DNA of 64,000 nucleotides from Flavobacterium faecale (GTDB lineage: Bacteria > Bacteroidota > Bacteroidia > Flavobacteriales > Flavobacteriaceae). Below the pieces are notes generated by a model. The model ran no database searches. It saw nothing but the letters and a program-made list of their open reading frames with translations, and had not been told where the DNA came from. The position numbers were made by a program, and so were the translations under genes. Below are positions 27,140 through 35,185 of the stretch, piece by piece (within the stretch, counting starts at the first letter, position 1; every line of letters begins with the position of its first letter). The DNA is taken from NCBI RefSeq assembly GCF_003076455.1, contig NZ_CP020918.1, forward strand, positions 2,309,501 to 2,373,500, in the 5' to 3' direction.

Positions 27140-28036
27140 TTATTTTCTCAGAATAAAATTTAAAATTCTTGCAAATATATTTTTTTTCTCTTCTATTTGA
27201 GTTGCATTAAAATTTTCTTCTTGTGATTGGACTTTAGCAGTTTCAACTTTTCTAACGATAATTACTGGCTCATTTTTAATTTCAATTTTTGATTGTTTGG
27301 AACTTTCATTTTTTAATTGAAGTAACCTTTTTTCTTCTACTTTTCTTTCTCTCTCTATTTTTTGTTTTATATAATTCGGGTTGTGTAAAGTTCTTGCGTA
27401 TCTTTCTTTGTCAAAATATCCTGAAAGTTGTCTATATAGTTTATTTAAATCATTATCAAACTTTATTTCTTTATAAAGGTCGATTTCAATAGCGGCATAA
27501 TTATTATCTCTAAAAAATTGTTGTTTTGTTTTAGTTACTTTGTTTGTTTTATGAATTTCTATTATTAGAAATGAATCAACAGGTAATTCAAATTTGTTGT
27601 TTTCCTTTATCTTAGCATATAAGTCAGTTCTAAAAAGTCCATTTTCAAAAGGTTTTTCAATAAATATTTCAGAAAACATCAGAGTATCTTGTATTTCGCC
27701 AATCTTTAATTTTAATGACTTTTTATCGTAAATTATTTCTTTAGAAAGCTGATGTTCAATACTTTCTCCCGTTCCTGAATTTTCATTTCCACCACCGCCA
27801 TTTTTAAAAGCAAAATGAGGTGTTTTTGATTTTGTGTTGACAACGGCTTTCATTGGTGTGAAATGAGATAATGAATAATACTCACGATTTTCCCAAATTT
27901 TTGGAAATTTTGAATTTAACCCATTTTTCACATCAAAAATCGATACTATTTCACTATTTAAATTGTTTTCGAGGTGGGCATGGTATTTCATTAATTGATG
28001 TTTTTTTGTTTCAGTAGCGTTTTTTTGAAATAGCAT
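27140..28036 (-). CDS. Accessory protein with nuclease-like core (CoiA-like), 298 aa
   Basis: Residues about 90-205 look like a PD-(D/E)XK nuclease core: ESIEHQLSKEIIYDKKSLKLKI, then FRTDLYAKI, LIIEIHKTNKVTKTKQQFFRDNN, and AIEIDLYKEI. The order resembles competence CoiA-type or restriction-like nucleases: an H/E-containing first helix, an Asp before a strand, an E-x-K-like strand, and Gln/Lys. The C-terminal third is a charged Lys/Glu-rich helix ending in IFARILNFILRK, possibly an amphipathic membrane-contacting tail. I infer the nuclease fold only from this pattern. As a cargo unit of the island it could be a defence gene. Its stop lies 10 bp from a shared element terminus. Confidence 0.6.
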   Translation of the reverse strand: MLFQKNATETKKHQLMKYHAHLENNLNSEIVSIFDVKNGLNSKFPKIWENREYYSLSHFTPMKAVVNTKSKTPHFAFKNGGGGNENSGTGESIEHQLSKEIIYDKKSLKLKIGEIQDTLMFSEIFIEKPFENGLFRTDLYAKIKENNKFELPVDSFLIIEIHKTNKVTKTKQQFFRDNNYAAIEIDLYKEIKFDNDLNKLYRQLSGYFDKERYARTLHNPNYIKQKIERERKVEEKRLLQLKNESSKQSKIEIKNEPVIIVRKVETAKVQSQEENFNATQIEEKKNIFARILNFILRK

Positions 28037-28185
28037 ACAACGTCAGTCTGTGAAAAAACTTCCGTTTACTTCTCCCAAATATACTTAAATAATTAAAGTA
28101 CTCGACAGAAAAGTTATACACTTAACTATGCGGCATATCACATGAATATTGCGCAATCAGCTGTTTTATTCTAGTTTGGAGGCAA

Positions 28186-28695
28186 CTATTTTGCCTAAAG
28201 GATTTTGTAGAAATAAGGCATTACGGTTTTTTGAGTAGTAATTGGAAGCGAGAGAAATTAAAGGTTTTACAAGAAAAACTAAAAGTTAAACCCCAAATAA
28301 AGGTAGCTAAGGAATCGAAAATTAGAAAGTGTCAATGCTGTAAAACAGGCAATTTGCACACAATTCTAATGTTCGACCAGCGAGGTCCGCCTGTTTGGTA
28401 TCTTGGCAGTAGCCAAAAATCACCTGCCTGCAAAAGCTAGTTTTGTGGGTAAGGCATTTGTGTTAAACGGTGAAGGAAAACACTATAAAACCATCTTAAC
28501 GTACCCCTCAAAAAAAAGAGGACGTTTTGTCCTCCAAAATTACCTAAACTTGTTTATCGATATCCCCATAGTGGCGGAAGTAGAGGGGTGAGCCTGTCCT
28601 GAGCGATAGCCGAAGGGTTCAACTGCGGTTTCATTACTTCGTCCGTTCGCTATCGCTCGGGTGTTGGCTTTTCAAGTCCAACGAAACCTTTGCTG
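28186..28695 (+). mobile_element. Truncated copy of the IS91-like element (right end only)
   Basis: From about 28186 this segment matches the 3' part of the IS91-like element at 31880-32360: the end of the transposase gene, the GAGGAC/GTCCTC hairpin (28518-28534), then GTTTATCGATATCCCCATAG..., a GCCTGTCCTGAGCGATAGCC block, and the terminal GTTGGCTTTTCAAGTCCAAC hairpin (28661-28680). The left part is missing. The copy is oriented as the intact element and ends directly behind the Fic gene. Confidence 0.85.
28231..28440 (+). pseudogene. C-terminal relic of the IS91-like transposase
   Basis: It encodes SSNWKREKLKVLQEKLKV...ESKIRKC, as in the transposase at 30998-32032, but then continues with QCCKTGNLHTILMFDQRGPP and a short tail to a stop at 28440. 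The relic therefore preserves the longer C-terminus, including a CxxC pair (RKCQCCKTG), that the larger copy lost through a CAA-to-TAA change. Confidence 0.85.
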
Positions 28696-28705
28696 ATATG
28701 TGAGG

Positions 28706-29506
28706 TTATAATTTCTCCATCACTCTTTTTAATAAATATTTAGCCATTCCTTTTGCAAAATATTCTACTAATAACTCATCATTTTTATTTTGTTCGCATT
28801 TTACAATTGTACTTATATACTCTATCTGTTCTTCTTGTGTTACAATTTCGGGAAAAATAGGTGCACAATTATTTTTCATTAATATTGCTCCTACAATTAT
28901 TCTACAAACTCTCCCATTACCATCAGCAAATGGATGAATATCATTTAAAAATTTATTATGGAAATATGCAATTCTTGTAAGTAAATGTTTTTCAGCATCA
29001 TTATTGTCAATTTGGTTTATTCTGTCATTGAACATATCTATATATGATGCCATTATAAATTCTAAATTATAATGTGGTGCATATTCTTTATTTTCAAAAA
29101 AAGGTTCTCTTGATCCAACTGTCGGAATATTTCTATAATTCCCAACAAGTTCAGGTTTAAACTCAGTTTCCCAAGCTAATGGATTATTCATTAAACTTCG
29201 ATGAATATTTTTAATAGCATCTTCTGTTAATTGAAAATTTTGAAAATTATCTAAAACATTTTTTAAAACACTTTGATGTTCAGAAACATTCATTAGGGAA
29301 TTAAAATTAATACCTCTTATTGTTTCGTTATTTAGAAAACGAATTGTGTCTCCGTACTCTAATTTTGAATCTTCAACTCTTGCGGAATAAAATGTATAAT
29401 CATTTATAAGTGAAGACTTAAAATCTTCACCCCATTCTAATCTAGGAAATTTATTCTGAAATAATAAAAGAGCCTCATTAAATTTCAATAAGTAATTTGG
29501 AAGCAT
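28706..29506 (-). CDS. Fic domain protein
   Basis: 266 residues. The Fic core has the catalytic loop HPFADGNGRVCR (about 187-198, consensus HxFx[DA]GNGRxxR), complete for AMP transfer. An N-terminal inhibitory-helix-like motif reads SARVEDSKLEYG (about 38-49). In class II Fic proteins the consensus is [ST]xxxE[GN]; here Glu is kept but the next residue is Asp. A helix typical of Fic_N (LPNYLLKFNEALLLFQNKFP) starts the protein. The substrate is unknown. A 70-aa open frame (29512-29724) ends 5 bp before its start. The gene stop is next to the element terminus at 28661-28695. Confidence 0.88.
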   Translation of the reverse strand: MLPNYLLKFNEALLLFQNKFPRLEWGEDFKSSLINDYTFYSARVEDSKLEYGDTIRFLNNETIRGINFNSLMNVSEHQSVLKNVLDNFQNFQLTEDAIKNIHRSLMNNPLAWETEFKPELVGNYRNIPTVGSREPFFENKEYAPHYNLEFIMASYIDMFNDRINQIDNNDAEKHLLTRIAYFHNKFLNDIHPFADGNGRVCRIIVGAILMKNNCAPIFPEIVTQEEQIEYISTIVKCEQNKNDELLVEYFAKGMAKYLLKRVMEKL

Positions 29507-29511
29507 TAAAA

Positions 29512-29724
29512 TTATCCATTATATTTATTAAACATAAAACGTATCCAAACTTTAACATCGTGTGGGTAGGCGAAAAGAAGTTCGTCTTTTTTCATAAGCG
29601 TTTTACCAAAAAAGTATAATTTAAAATCACTTATAAAGGCACTAGGAATTGAATCAACTGCAACTAATTCTTTAGTCGTTGATAAATTACTCAAAAATAA
29701 TATGTCTTGCCTTGTAACTAACAT
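29512..29724 (-). CDS. Small protein upstream of fic, 70 aa
   Basis: A basic/aromatic small protein (DILFLSNLSTTKELVAVDSI, FISDFKLYFFGKTLMKKDE, DVKVWIRFMFNKYNG) with no signal or membrane segment. Its stop is 5 bp from the fic start, so the two are translationally close. It could be an antitoxin or accessory to the Fic protein, but it lacks the canonical SxxxEG antitoxin motif, and I do not recognise a family. Confidence 0.6.
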   Translation of the reverse strand: MLVTRQDILFLSNLSTTKELVAVDSIPSAFISDFKLYFFGKTLMKKDELLFAYPHDVKVWIRFMFNKYNG

Positions 29725-29813
29725 AATACAAATGTAATATATTTTTTATCTCAATTTCATTTAATTGTGATTTATTTCTATTTTCCGAGATGTTGTGAAA
29801 TAATCTTATATAT

Positions 29814-29941
29814 CGTCTTGGCGCTTGTAGTAGTTGGGGAATAAAGATGCGAGTTTTTTCCATTAAACACAATTTATCAAGTACAAAACCATTTTTAAAT
29901 TCAGCCAAATGCCCAAATCTTTTGCAAAACGGCTGTTGAAC
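29814..29941. repeat. attC-like palindromic site D (weaker copy)
   Basis: Left arm CGTCTTGGCGCTTGTAGTAG then TTGGGGA; right arm GCCCAAATCTTTTGCAAAAC then GGCTGTTGAAC, imperfectly complementary over about 25 bp. The left arm begins like site C (CGTCTTGGCGCTTG). The right boundary GTTGAAC fits the integron core GTTRRRY. The centre does not share the conserved block of sites A-C, so confidence is lower. Confidence 0.5.
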
Positions 29942-30257
29942 TAAACCTTCGGTAGTGTATTGAGTTAAATAGCAGTCCTTTGTAAAAGTAAATAAAAACT
30001 TTATAAGATGAATAAAAAAAACCACTAGAAGAATTAAAGTACAACAAAATCATCAATCAGGCCATACGAAACGTACCTGATTTTGAAGCCTTGTTGAATC
30101 GATTTGAGAGAACAATTTCGGTATTAGGACGCAGTCAAAGTACATTTTCCAACTACTCCCGCCATGTTGCTTCGATGGCGTTGCATTTTGGAAAGATTCC
30201 AACAGAATTGGATGTAGAGCAAGTACAGGAGTACTTGTTTATGCTGCAAAAACGATC

Positions 30258-30278
30258 CCTGCCTGGCCGGCAGGCAGG
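30258..30278. repeat. In-frame 21-bp palindromic repeat in the recombinase gene
   Basis: Arms CCTGCCTG and CAGGCAGG with the 5-nt loop GCCGG. It adds LPGRQAG between KRS and KTPSQ, where related recombinases have no such residues. The length of 21 keeps the frame. Confidence 0.75.
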
Positions 30279-30529
30279 CAAAACACCTTCTCAGACTTAC
30301 TTTAAACATTGTGTTTATGGACTGAGATTTCTACTCAAGTCCGAAGGATTGCCTTATGAGTATTTGCATTTACCTTCGATTAAGCACGAGAAAAAACTCC
30401 CTACCGTACTCAGTAAAGAAGAAGTTTGGCGGATGCTCAAGAGTTGTCATTTGCTAAAACACAAAGTCCTAATCGGACTTTTGTACGGCTGTGGACTTCG
30501 TTGCATGGAAGCGCGATCGGTGCGCTTGC

Positions 30530-30551
30530 AACCCCGATAGCTATCGGGGTT
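30530..30551. repeat. 22-bp perfect palindrome that breaks the recombinase gene
   Basis: AACCCCGATAG followed by its exact reverse complement CTATCGGGGTT. The net insertion is 20 bp and introduces the TAG stop that ends the first reading frame. Confidence 0.85.
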
Positions 30552-30692
30552 GATTTTGACCGTCAGCAACTCAAAGTAGTTCAGGGAAAAGGCAAAAAAG
30601 ACCGCTATGTGCCGCTATCAGAGCATCTTATTAGGGTACTAAAAGTATATATCGAAGCCGAAAAACCAAAAACCTACCTCTTCAACGGGCAA

Positions 30693-30739
30693 CCTGTAGC
30701 TCGTGCTGGAGGCGATACTTCGTCTACGCTCAGCACAGG
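30693..30739. repeat. Inserted repeat in the recombinase gene
   Basis: The block starts CCTGT and ends ACAGG, with an inner GTGCTG/CAGCAC pair and a TACTTCGTCTACGCTCAG core. It encodes PVARAGGDTSSTLSTG, which is absent at the same place in the intact recombinase at 41461-42513. Confidence 0.65.
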
Positions 30740-30997
30740 TTTTGACTCTCGTTATTCGCAACGTGGCGTGCAATGGGCAGTAAAACAAGCCAGTAAAGCT
30801 GCTGGCATCACCAAAGAGGTTTGCGTACACACGCTCCGACACACTTTTGCAACGCACTTACTCGAGGATGGACTCGATATTGTGAGCTTAAAAAACCTTT
30901 TGGGACACGAACAAATTGAGACCACAATGGAGTACTTGCACATCGCCCAACTCGACACTCAAAAAGCTTTTAGTCCACTCGATACTTTGTTTGCCAA

Positions 30998-32032
30998 GTG
31001 TCGCAAGAAGTAGCCTGCACTGAGCCAAGCCGAAGTGAAGTAGCCCATGTTTTAGAAAAACTCGGGACAAAGATTGAGAATTTAGGACTTAATACTTGGC
31101 AATTGCGCACCTTATCGGCAGTTCGTAGGTGTCGTACGGCGGCTTTGGGCGGGCATATTGATGCTTGTGATAGTTGCGGAAACATCAGTATTAGTTACAA
31201 CTCCTGCCGCAATCGGCATTGTCCTAAATGTCAAGGTAAAAACCGAGAAGATTGGATACAAGCACGGCAAAGAGAACTCTTACCCGTGCCGTATTTTCAT
31301 GTAGTTTTCACTTTGCCCGAAGGCATTAATCCGCTGGTGATAAAGGATCCAAGATTGGTGTATAATTTATTGTTCGAATCGGCTTGGGCGACGCTAAAGA
31401 CTTTTGGAGTAAGAAAAGAAATCCAATCTGGCATGATTGCTGTTTTGCACAGTTGGGGACAAAACCTGTCCTTGCATCCACACCTGCATTGCATTGTGCC
31501 TGGTGGTGGTGTGGACAAAGATGGTAACTGGAAAAACATTCGAGGAGATGGAAAATACCTCTACAATGTAAAAGCATTGTCAAAGATGTATCGAGGCAAA
31601 TTCTGTGATGCTTTGAAGCAGTGTGATCCCGATCAATACACCCGAGTGAAGAAACAACTTTGGGAGAAACCTTGGGTGGTATTTGCCAAGAAGCCTTTTG
31701 GAAATCCAAACTCTGTTGTTGAATATCTGGGGCGTTACACCCATAAAATCGCTATTAGTAACAACCGACTAAAAAGCATCGATGATCAAAATGTAAGTTT
31801 TCATTACAAGGACTACCGTCAAAATGGGCAAAGAAAGAGCATGACCCTCACACACGAGGAATTTATCCGCCGTTTTGCGATGCATATTTTGCCTAAGGGA
31901 TTTGTGAAAATACGGCATTACGGTTTTTTGAGTAGCAATTGGAAACGAGAGAAACTAAAGGTTTTACAAGAAAAACTAAAAGTCAAACCCCAAATAAAGG
32001 TAGCTAAGGAATCGAAAATCAGAAAGTGTTAA
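30998..32032 (+). CDS. IS91 family transposase (shortened by a stop)
   Basis: 344 residues from GTG 30998, overlapping the recombinase. The N-terminal zinc finger is CDSCGNISISYNSCRNRHCPKC (about 52-75, written here as seen). The HUH motif is in HPHLHCIVPGGG and the catalytic tyrosine region in EYLGRYTHKIAISNN. The relay FSFHYKDYRQNGQRKSMTLT-type block is also present. Rolling-circle transposases of this type move DNA next to their terminus. The gene contains an in-frame 30-bp insertion near its start (CTEPSRSEVA, see 31007-31045). Its TAA stop at 32030 replaces the CAA codon present in the relic at 28333, removing about 35 C-terminal residues with a CxxC pair. It is probably inactive. Confidence 0.88.
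   Translation: MSQEVACTEPSRSEVAHVLEKLGTKIENLGLNTWQLRTLSAVRRCRTAALGGHIDACDSCGNISISYNSCRNRHCPKCQGKNREDWIQARQRELLPVPYFHVVFTLPEGINPLVIKDPRLVYNLLFESAWATLKTFGVRKEIQSGMIAVLHSWGQNLSLHPHLHCIVPGGGVDKDGNWKNIRGDGKYLYNVKALSKMYRGKFCDALKQCDPDQYTRVKKQLWEKPWVVFAKKPFGNPNSVVEYLGRYTHKIAISNNRLKSIDDQNVSFHYKDYRQNGQRKSMTLTHEEFIRRFAMHILPKGFVKIRHYGFLSSNWKREKLKVLQEKLKVKPQIKVAKESKIRKC
31007..31045. repeat. 30-bp insertion with direct repeats at the transposase start
   Basis: GAAGTAGCC occurs at 31007-31015 and again at 31037-31045, 30 bp apart. Deleting one period turns MSQEVACTEPSRSEVAHVLEK into MSQEVAHVLEK, the expected start of this family. Confidence 0.75.
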
Positions 32033-32212
32033 TGCTGTAAAACGGGCAATTTGCACACAATTCTAATGTTCGACCAGCGAGGTCCGCCTGTTTGGTATCT
32101 TGGCAGTAGCCAAAAATCACCTGCCTGCAAAAACTAGTTTTGTGGGTAGGGCACGTATGCAATGATGTGAAGGAAAATACAATAAAACCAGCCTATTTAA
32201 GGCTCAAAAAAA

Positions 32213-32395
32213 AAGAGGACGCTTTGTCCTCTTAAATTACCTAAACTTGTTTATCGATATCCCCATAGTGGCGGAAGTAGAGCGGTGAGCCTGTCCTGAG
32301 CGATAGCCGAAGGGTTCAACCGCGGTTTCATTGTTGGCTTTTCAAGCCCAACGAAACCTTAGCTGTTCAAGCCCAACGAAACCTTTGCTGTTAGC
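32213..32395. repeat. Right terminus of the IS91-like element (copy R3)
   Basis: The terminator-like GAGGAC-GTCCTC hairpin, then GTTTATCGATATCCCCATAG, a GCCTGTCCTGAGCGATAGCC block, GGTTCAACCGCGGTTTCATT and the hairpin GTTGGC...GCCCAAC. The shared parts recur at 28518-28695 and 63315-63473, and the last 40 bp also at 27083-27125. In every case a minus-strand accessory gene ends within 5-15 bp of the terminus. Confidence 0.8.
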
Positions 32396-32404
32396 AGTAG
32401 TTGT

Positions 32405-32995
32405 TTATTCCATCAACACATTTTCTATTTTGAAATATCTTTCTGCAACTCTTTTAGGATTTAAAATTTCTTCATCACATTCTGTTGGTTTTTGCTTTCT
32501 AACCTTTATTGCATTAAAATAATCATTTTCTAATTGCTTTAAATTTTTAGCAGGACTTGATGCGCCAATGCTTATTTTGTCAATATCAATTTTTACATTT
32601 TCAAAAACACGTACGTTTTTAGAGACAGAATTTTCGTTTAGATAACTTAGGTCATAGCAACTTACGCAATCTCCGCTAAAACCACTTGGTATATTTCTAG
32701 CAAAGAAATTTAATTCATTAATTTTTTTTTGATTAGGTATTATGCTTCTATAATCACTAAGACATATTCCATACCATATTCCGGCTTTATCTTGGTTAAT
32801 ATCCATTATTATTCCAATATAATATTGCTTATCAATAAAAATTGATACAGCGTCTCCAAATTTATATTTAATATTTTCAGGTGTTATTCCATCCCAATTT
32901 GGTTTCATAATATCTGGATGAAAATCTTCCGATTTTTTAGTTTCACAGCTAAATATTAATAATGACAAAGTTAATAATAATAAAATATTTCTCAT
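32405..32995 (-). CDS. Hypothetical lipoprotein, 196 aa (island cargo)
   Basis: The lipoprotein signal ends LIFSC with Cys17. The mature part has a small beta-barrel-like segment (YKFGDAVSIFIDKQYYIGIIM) and a conserved-looking CVSCYDLSYLNE with a CxxC pair. The remainder is acidic and helical (LEDLKQLENDYFNAIKV-like), ending KRVAERYFKIENVLME. The function is unknown. It lies between attC-like site A (upstream) and the element terminus R3 (10 bp downstream of its stop). Confidence 0.7.
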   Translation of the reverse strand: MRNILLLLTLSLLIFSCETKKSEDFHPDIMKPNWDGITPENIKYKFGDAVSIFIDKQYYIGIIMDINQDKAGIWYGICLSDYRSIIPNQKKINELNFFARNIPSGFSGDCVSCYDLSYLNENSVSKNVRVFENVKIDIDKISIGASSPAKNLKQLENDYFNAIKVRKQKPTECDEEILNPKRVAERYFKIENVLME

Positions 32996-33021
32996 TAAAA
33001 TCTGATTTTTTGGTACAATTA

Positions 33022-33148
33022 CTGCTAACGTGTCGCGGCTTGCAGAAGTGGCGAACTTCGTGACCGATTATTTTCGGCTAAGATAAAATATCTTGCGAAA
33101 GATAAACGTGAATTTACCACATATTTCGCCATTTATGCAAACCGCTGT
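33022..33148. repeat. attC-like palindromic site A (interrupted by intron 1)
   Basis: Left arm CTGCTAACGTGTCGCGGCTT then GCAGAAGTGGCGAA (33022-33055). Right arm TTCGCCATTTATGCAAACCG then CTGT (33125-33148), continued after the intron by TAGCC at 35057-35061. Joined, the ends read GCTAAC...GTTAGC, and the arms pair over about 26 bp with bulges. The spacer keeps TATTTTCGGC and a GAATTTACCAC version of the shared AATTCCACTAAA block. With the intron removed the site is about 132 bp, within the size range of attC sites. Confidence 0.65.
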
Positions 33149-35056
33149 GTGTGCCCTGCATGAGCAGGAAGCAGATTGTAAATCGTTTGTTCACGATTCG
33201 AAATTAAACATTTTGAATTAGAAAACAAATCCTACAGTCTGATATTTTTCCAGAGGGTGCAAGTCCCTTATGAGCGGATTGAAAACCCGAATCATTAGTA
33301 CGTCGCAAGGTGGTTTATCGTGAGGTATGCACTGAAGGCAGCGAAACGACAAAATCCGGTACTGACGTACAGGAACGTCATATGAGGCAAGTTAACGAGG
33401 ATAAGCGTCCACAGCAACGTAACGTCCGAAGATTATCAAAATCGTTGATTTGTAGATGACGCAGGAATCGGAGGAAGGAAGAAGCTCTTACCGGGGGAGG
33501 TCTTGACAACTACGAGTTGGTTAGGTCAAGAAGTCAGCAGAAGTCATAGTACTTGTGGCAACGAGTTGCAAATAGAAACTGCATAGGTCTCACAATCAAG
33601 GAAGGACAGAACGCATTGAGGTTCTTAATTTTCAACGGAATGACGCAAGTTATAGCCCTGAAAAACAAGAACAGGTTAACCGATTAAAACAACAAAATGA
33701 TTGCACGAGTAGTACATCCTTACAATCTTCAAAAAGCATTGGAACATGTTATTTCCAATCGAGGCAGTGCAGGCGTTGATGGCGTAAAAGTCAGCCAACT
33801 CAAAGAAGGTTTTCCGAAACGAAAACCACAACTGCTAGAAGATATTGCAAACGGAAACTACTGCTCACAACCCATTTTGGGAGTAGAAATTCCTAAGGGG
33901 AACGGCAAAGTCCGTCTTTTGGGAGTTCCTACCACTACCGACCGAGTGTTGCAACAAGCCGTATCGCAGGTTATAGCACCATTATTCGAAACCGAGTTTA
34001 GTAGCAATAGTTTTGGATTTCGCCCCAACAAGAATGCCCGACAAGCCGTTGGACAATCACGGGACTACATCCATCAAGGGTTGAACCACATTGTGGACAT
34101 TGACCTCAAGAACTTCTTTGATGAAGTAGACCATTGTTTATTACTGAATTTAGTCTATCGAAAAGTGAAATGTAAAACTACGATGCGACTCATCCGAAAA
34201 TGGTTGCGTGCGCCAATACAAATCAAAGGAAAACTACAGAAAAGACGCAAGGGCGTTCCGCAAGGAAGTCCACTCAGTCCGTTATTGTCGAATATTCTAC
34301 TCCATGAATTGGACAAAGAAATGACAAGACGCAAATACAAATTTGTACGTTATGCCGATGATTTTAGTATTTATTGTACGAGCCACAACGGGGCAAAAGC
34401 GACAGCACAAGCACTTGTTAAATTCTTGAAAACAAAGCTCAAACTGACCATCAACGAGGAGAAAAGCGGGATAAAACGTCCTGTTCACTTCACGATTTTG
34501 GGATTCGGATTTGTGCCAACTTACAAGAAAGGAAGCAAGAACGATTATCAATTGGTAGTGGCAGAAAAAGCATGGAAGAAACTAAAAGAAAAGCTCAAAA
34601 GCATTAGCCGTAAAACCGCACCAGTCAAACTAGAAGACCGTATTGCCAAGATAAACGAAATTCAGCGAGGATGGTTAAACTATTTTCGGGGAACAAGTAT
34701 CATGGGAAAATTACGTGACATAGATGGCTGGTTAAGAAACCGACTTCGGTACTGCATTTGGCACGACTGGAAAAAACCCGAACGGAAAAGGAAAAACCTC
34801 ATACGACTAGGAATTGACCAAGACCACGCCTATGCATGGAGTCGGACTCGAAAAGGTGGTTGGGCGATTGCTCAGAGTCCAATTTTGGGGTCTACCATCA
34901 CTTTGAAGCGCTTAAAACAAAAAGGGTATCAATCATTAACCGATGTTTATATCGAACTTAACCCATCTCTTTGCGAACCGCCGAATACGTGACCCGTACG
35001 TTCGGTGGTGTGAGAGGCGCAGTCCGTCCTATTCGGGGCGGACCCGTCTACTCGAT
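33149..35056 (+). mobile_element. Group IIC intron, copy 1 (1908 bp)
   Basis: The boundaries follow from comparing two copies with different flanks: 5' GTGTGCCCTGC and 3' CTACTCGAT, fitting the group II GTGYG...AY ends. About 550 bp of structured RNA (domains I-III, including TACGTCGCAAGG and GGAGGTCTTGACAACTACG) precede the reverse transcriptase gene. Domain V and VI follow it: GCGAACCGCCGAATACGTGA and CCGTACGTTCGGTGGTGTGA, then GGCGCAGTCCGTCC...GGGCGGACCCGTCTACTCGAT. The insertion point is CTGT/T inside the right arm of site A. Class C introns that target attC sites are known to insert near TTGTT/T. The copy is identical in length and, as far as I compared, in sequence to 37921-39828. Confidence 0.9.
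33697..34992 (+). CDS. ltrA: Group II intron reverse transcriptase/maturase (class C)
   Basis: 431 residues encoded within intron 1. Reverse transcriptase blocks: GSAGVDGV, EIPKGNGKVRLLGVPTTTDR, NSFGFRPNKNARQAV, VDIDLKNFFDEVDH, GVPQGSPLSPLLSNILL, and the catalytic FVRYADDFSIYC (YADD). A maturase (X) domain follows, with WLNYFRGTSIMGKLRDIDGW and IWHDWKKPERKRKNLIRLG. There is no HNH endonuclease domain, as usual for group IIC. The protein splices the intron and drives its mobility. The amino-acid sequence is identical to the copy at 38469-39764, which implies recent transposition or gene conversion. Confidence 0.95.
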   Translation: MIARVVHPYNLQKALEHVISNRGSAGVDGVKVSQLKEGFPKRKPQLLEDIANGNYCSQPILGVEIPKGNGKVRLLGVPTTTDRVLQQAVSQVIAPLFETEFSSNSFGFRPNKNARQAVGQSRDYIHQGLNHIVDIDLKNFFDEVDHCLLLNLVYRKVKCKTTMRLIRKWLRAPIQIKGKLQKRRKGVPQGSPLSPLLSNILLHELDKEMTRRKYKFVRYADDFSIYCTSHNGAKATAQALVKFLKTKLKLTINEEKSGIKRPVHFTILGFGFVPTYKKGSKNDYQLVVAEKAWKKLKEKLKSISRKTAPVKLEDRIAKINEIQRGWLNYFRGTSIMGKLRDIDGWLRNRLRYCIWHDWKKPERKRKNLIRLGIDQDHAYAWSRTRKGGWAIAQSPILGSTITLKRLKQKGYQSLTDVYIELNPSLCEPPNT

Positions 35057-35185
35057 TAGCCGTTCGTCCTTTTTTCGCAGTGGTATTTCAAATGACAAAT
35101 CCTTGTCCAATTTTTATTTGAACAAGGATTTTTAGTTTACAAGTAAATAGTCAGGTAATACTTTATTTGTCTAATAATTTTTTAA

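Larger units (their letters stand above)
30008..31013 (+). pseudogene. Tyrosine recombinase/integrase, frameshifted
   Basis: A XerC/D-like recombinase with its active-site regions still readable: GCGLRCMEARSV (first Arg), GKGKKDRYVPLS, HTLRHTFATHLL (HxxR), LLGHEQIETTMEYLHI (His and Tyr). It is broken twice. From ATG 30008, a run of eight A (30014-30021) appears one base short, because the downstream frame (PLEELKYNKIINQAI...) starts at 30022. A 20-bp palindromic insertion at 30530-30551 then shifts the frame again; removing it joins VRLQ directly to DFDRQQLKVVQGKGKKDR. Two more repeats (30258-30278 and 30693-30739) are in frame. It overlaps the transposase start by 16 bp. Confidence 0.85.
30008..32395 (+). 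mobile_element. IS91-like element with tyrosine recombinase gene (degenerate)
   Basis: Two overlapping genes, a tyrosine recombinase and an IS91-type HUH transposase, followed by about 360 bp of non-coding right end. That end contains a GAGGAC/GTCCTC hairpin (32215-32231) and a terminal hairpin at 32324-32358 with arms GGTTTC...GTTGGC and GCCCAAC...GAAACC. The last 25 bp of the terminus are tandemly repeated (32341-32365 and 32366-32390). Four interspersed small repeats and several frame errors show decay. The left boundary is not resolved; it probably lies between 29941 and 30008. Confidence 0.8.

Noticed and set aside
29687..30025. 112-codon minus-strand frame
   Set aside because: It runs across attC-like site D and overlaps the small gene upstream of fic; its composition is not protein-like.
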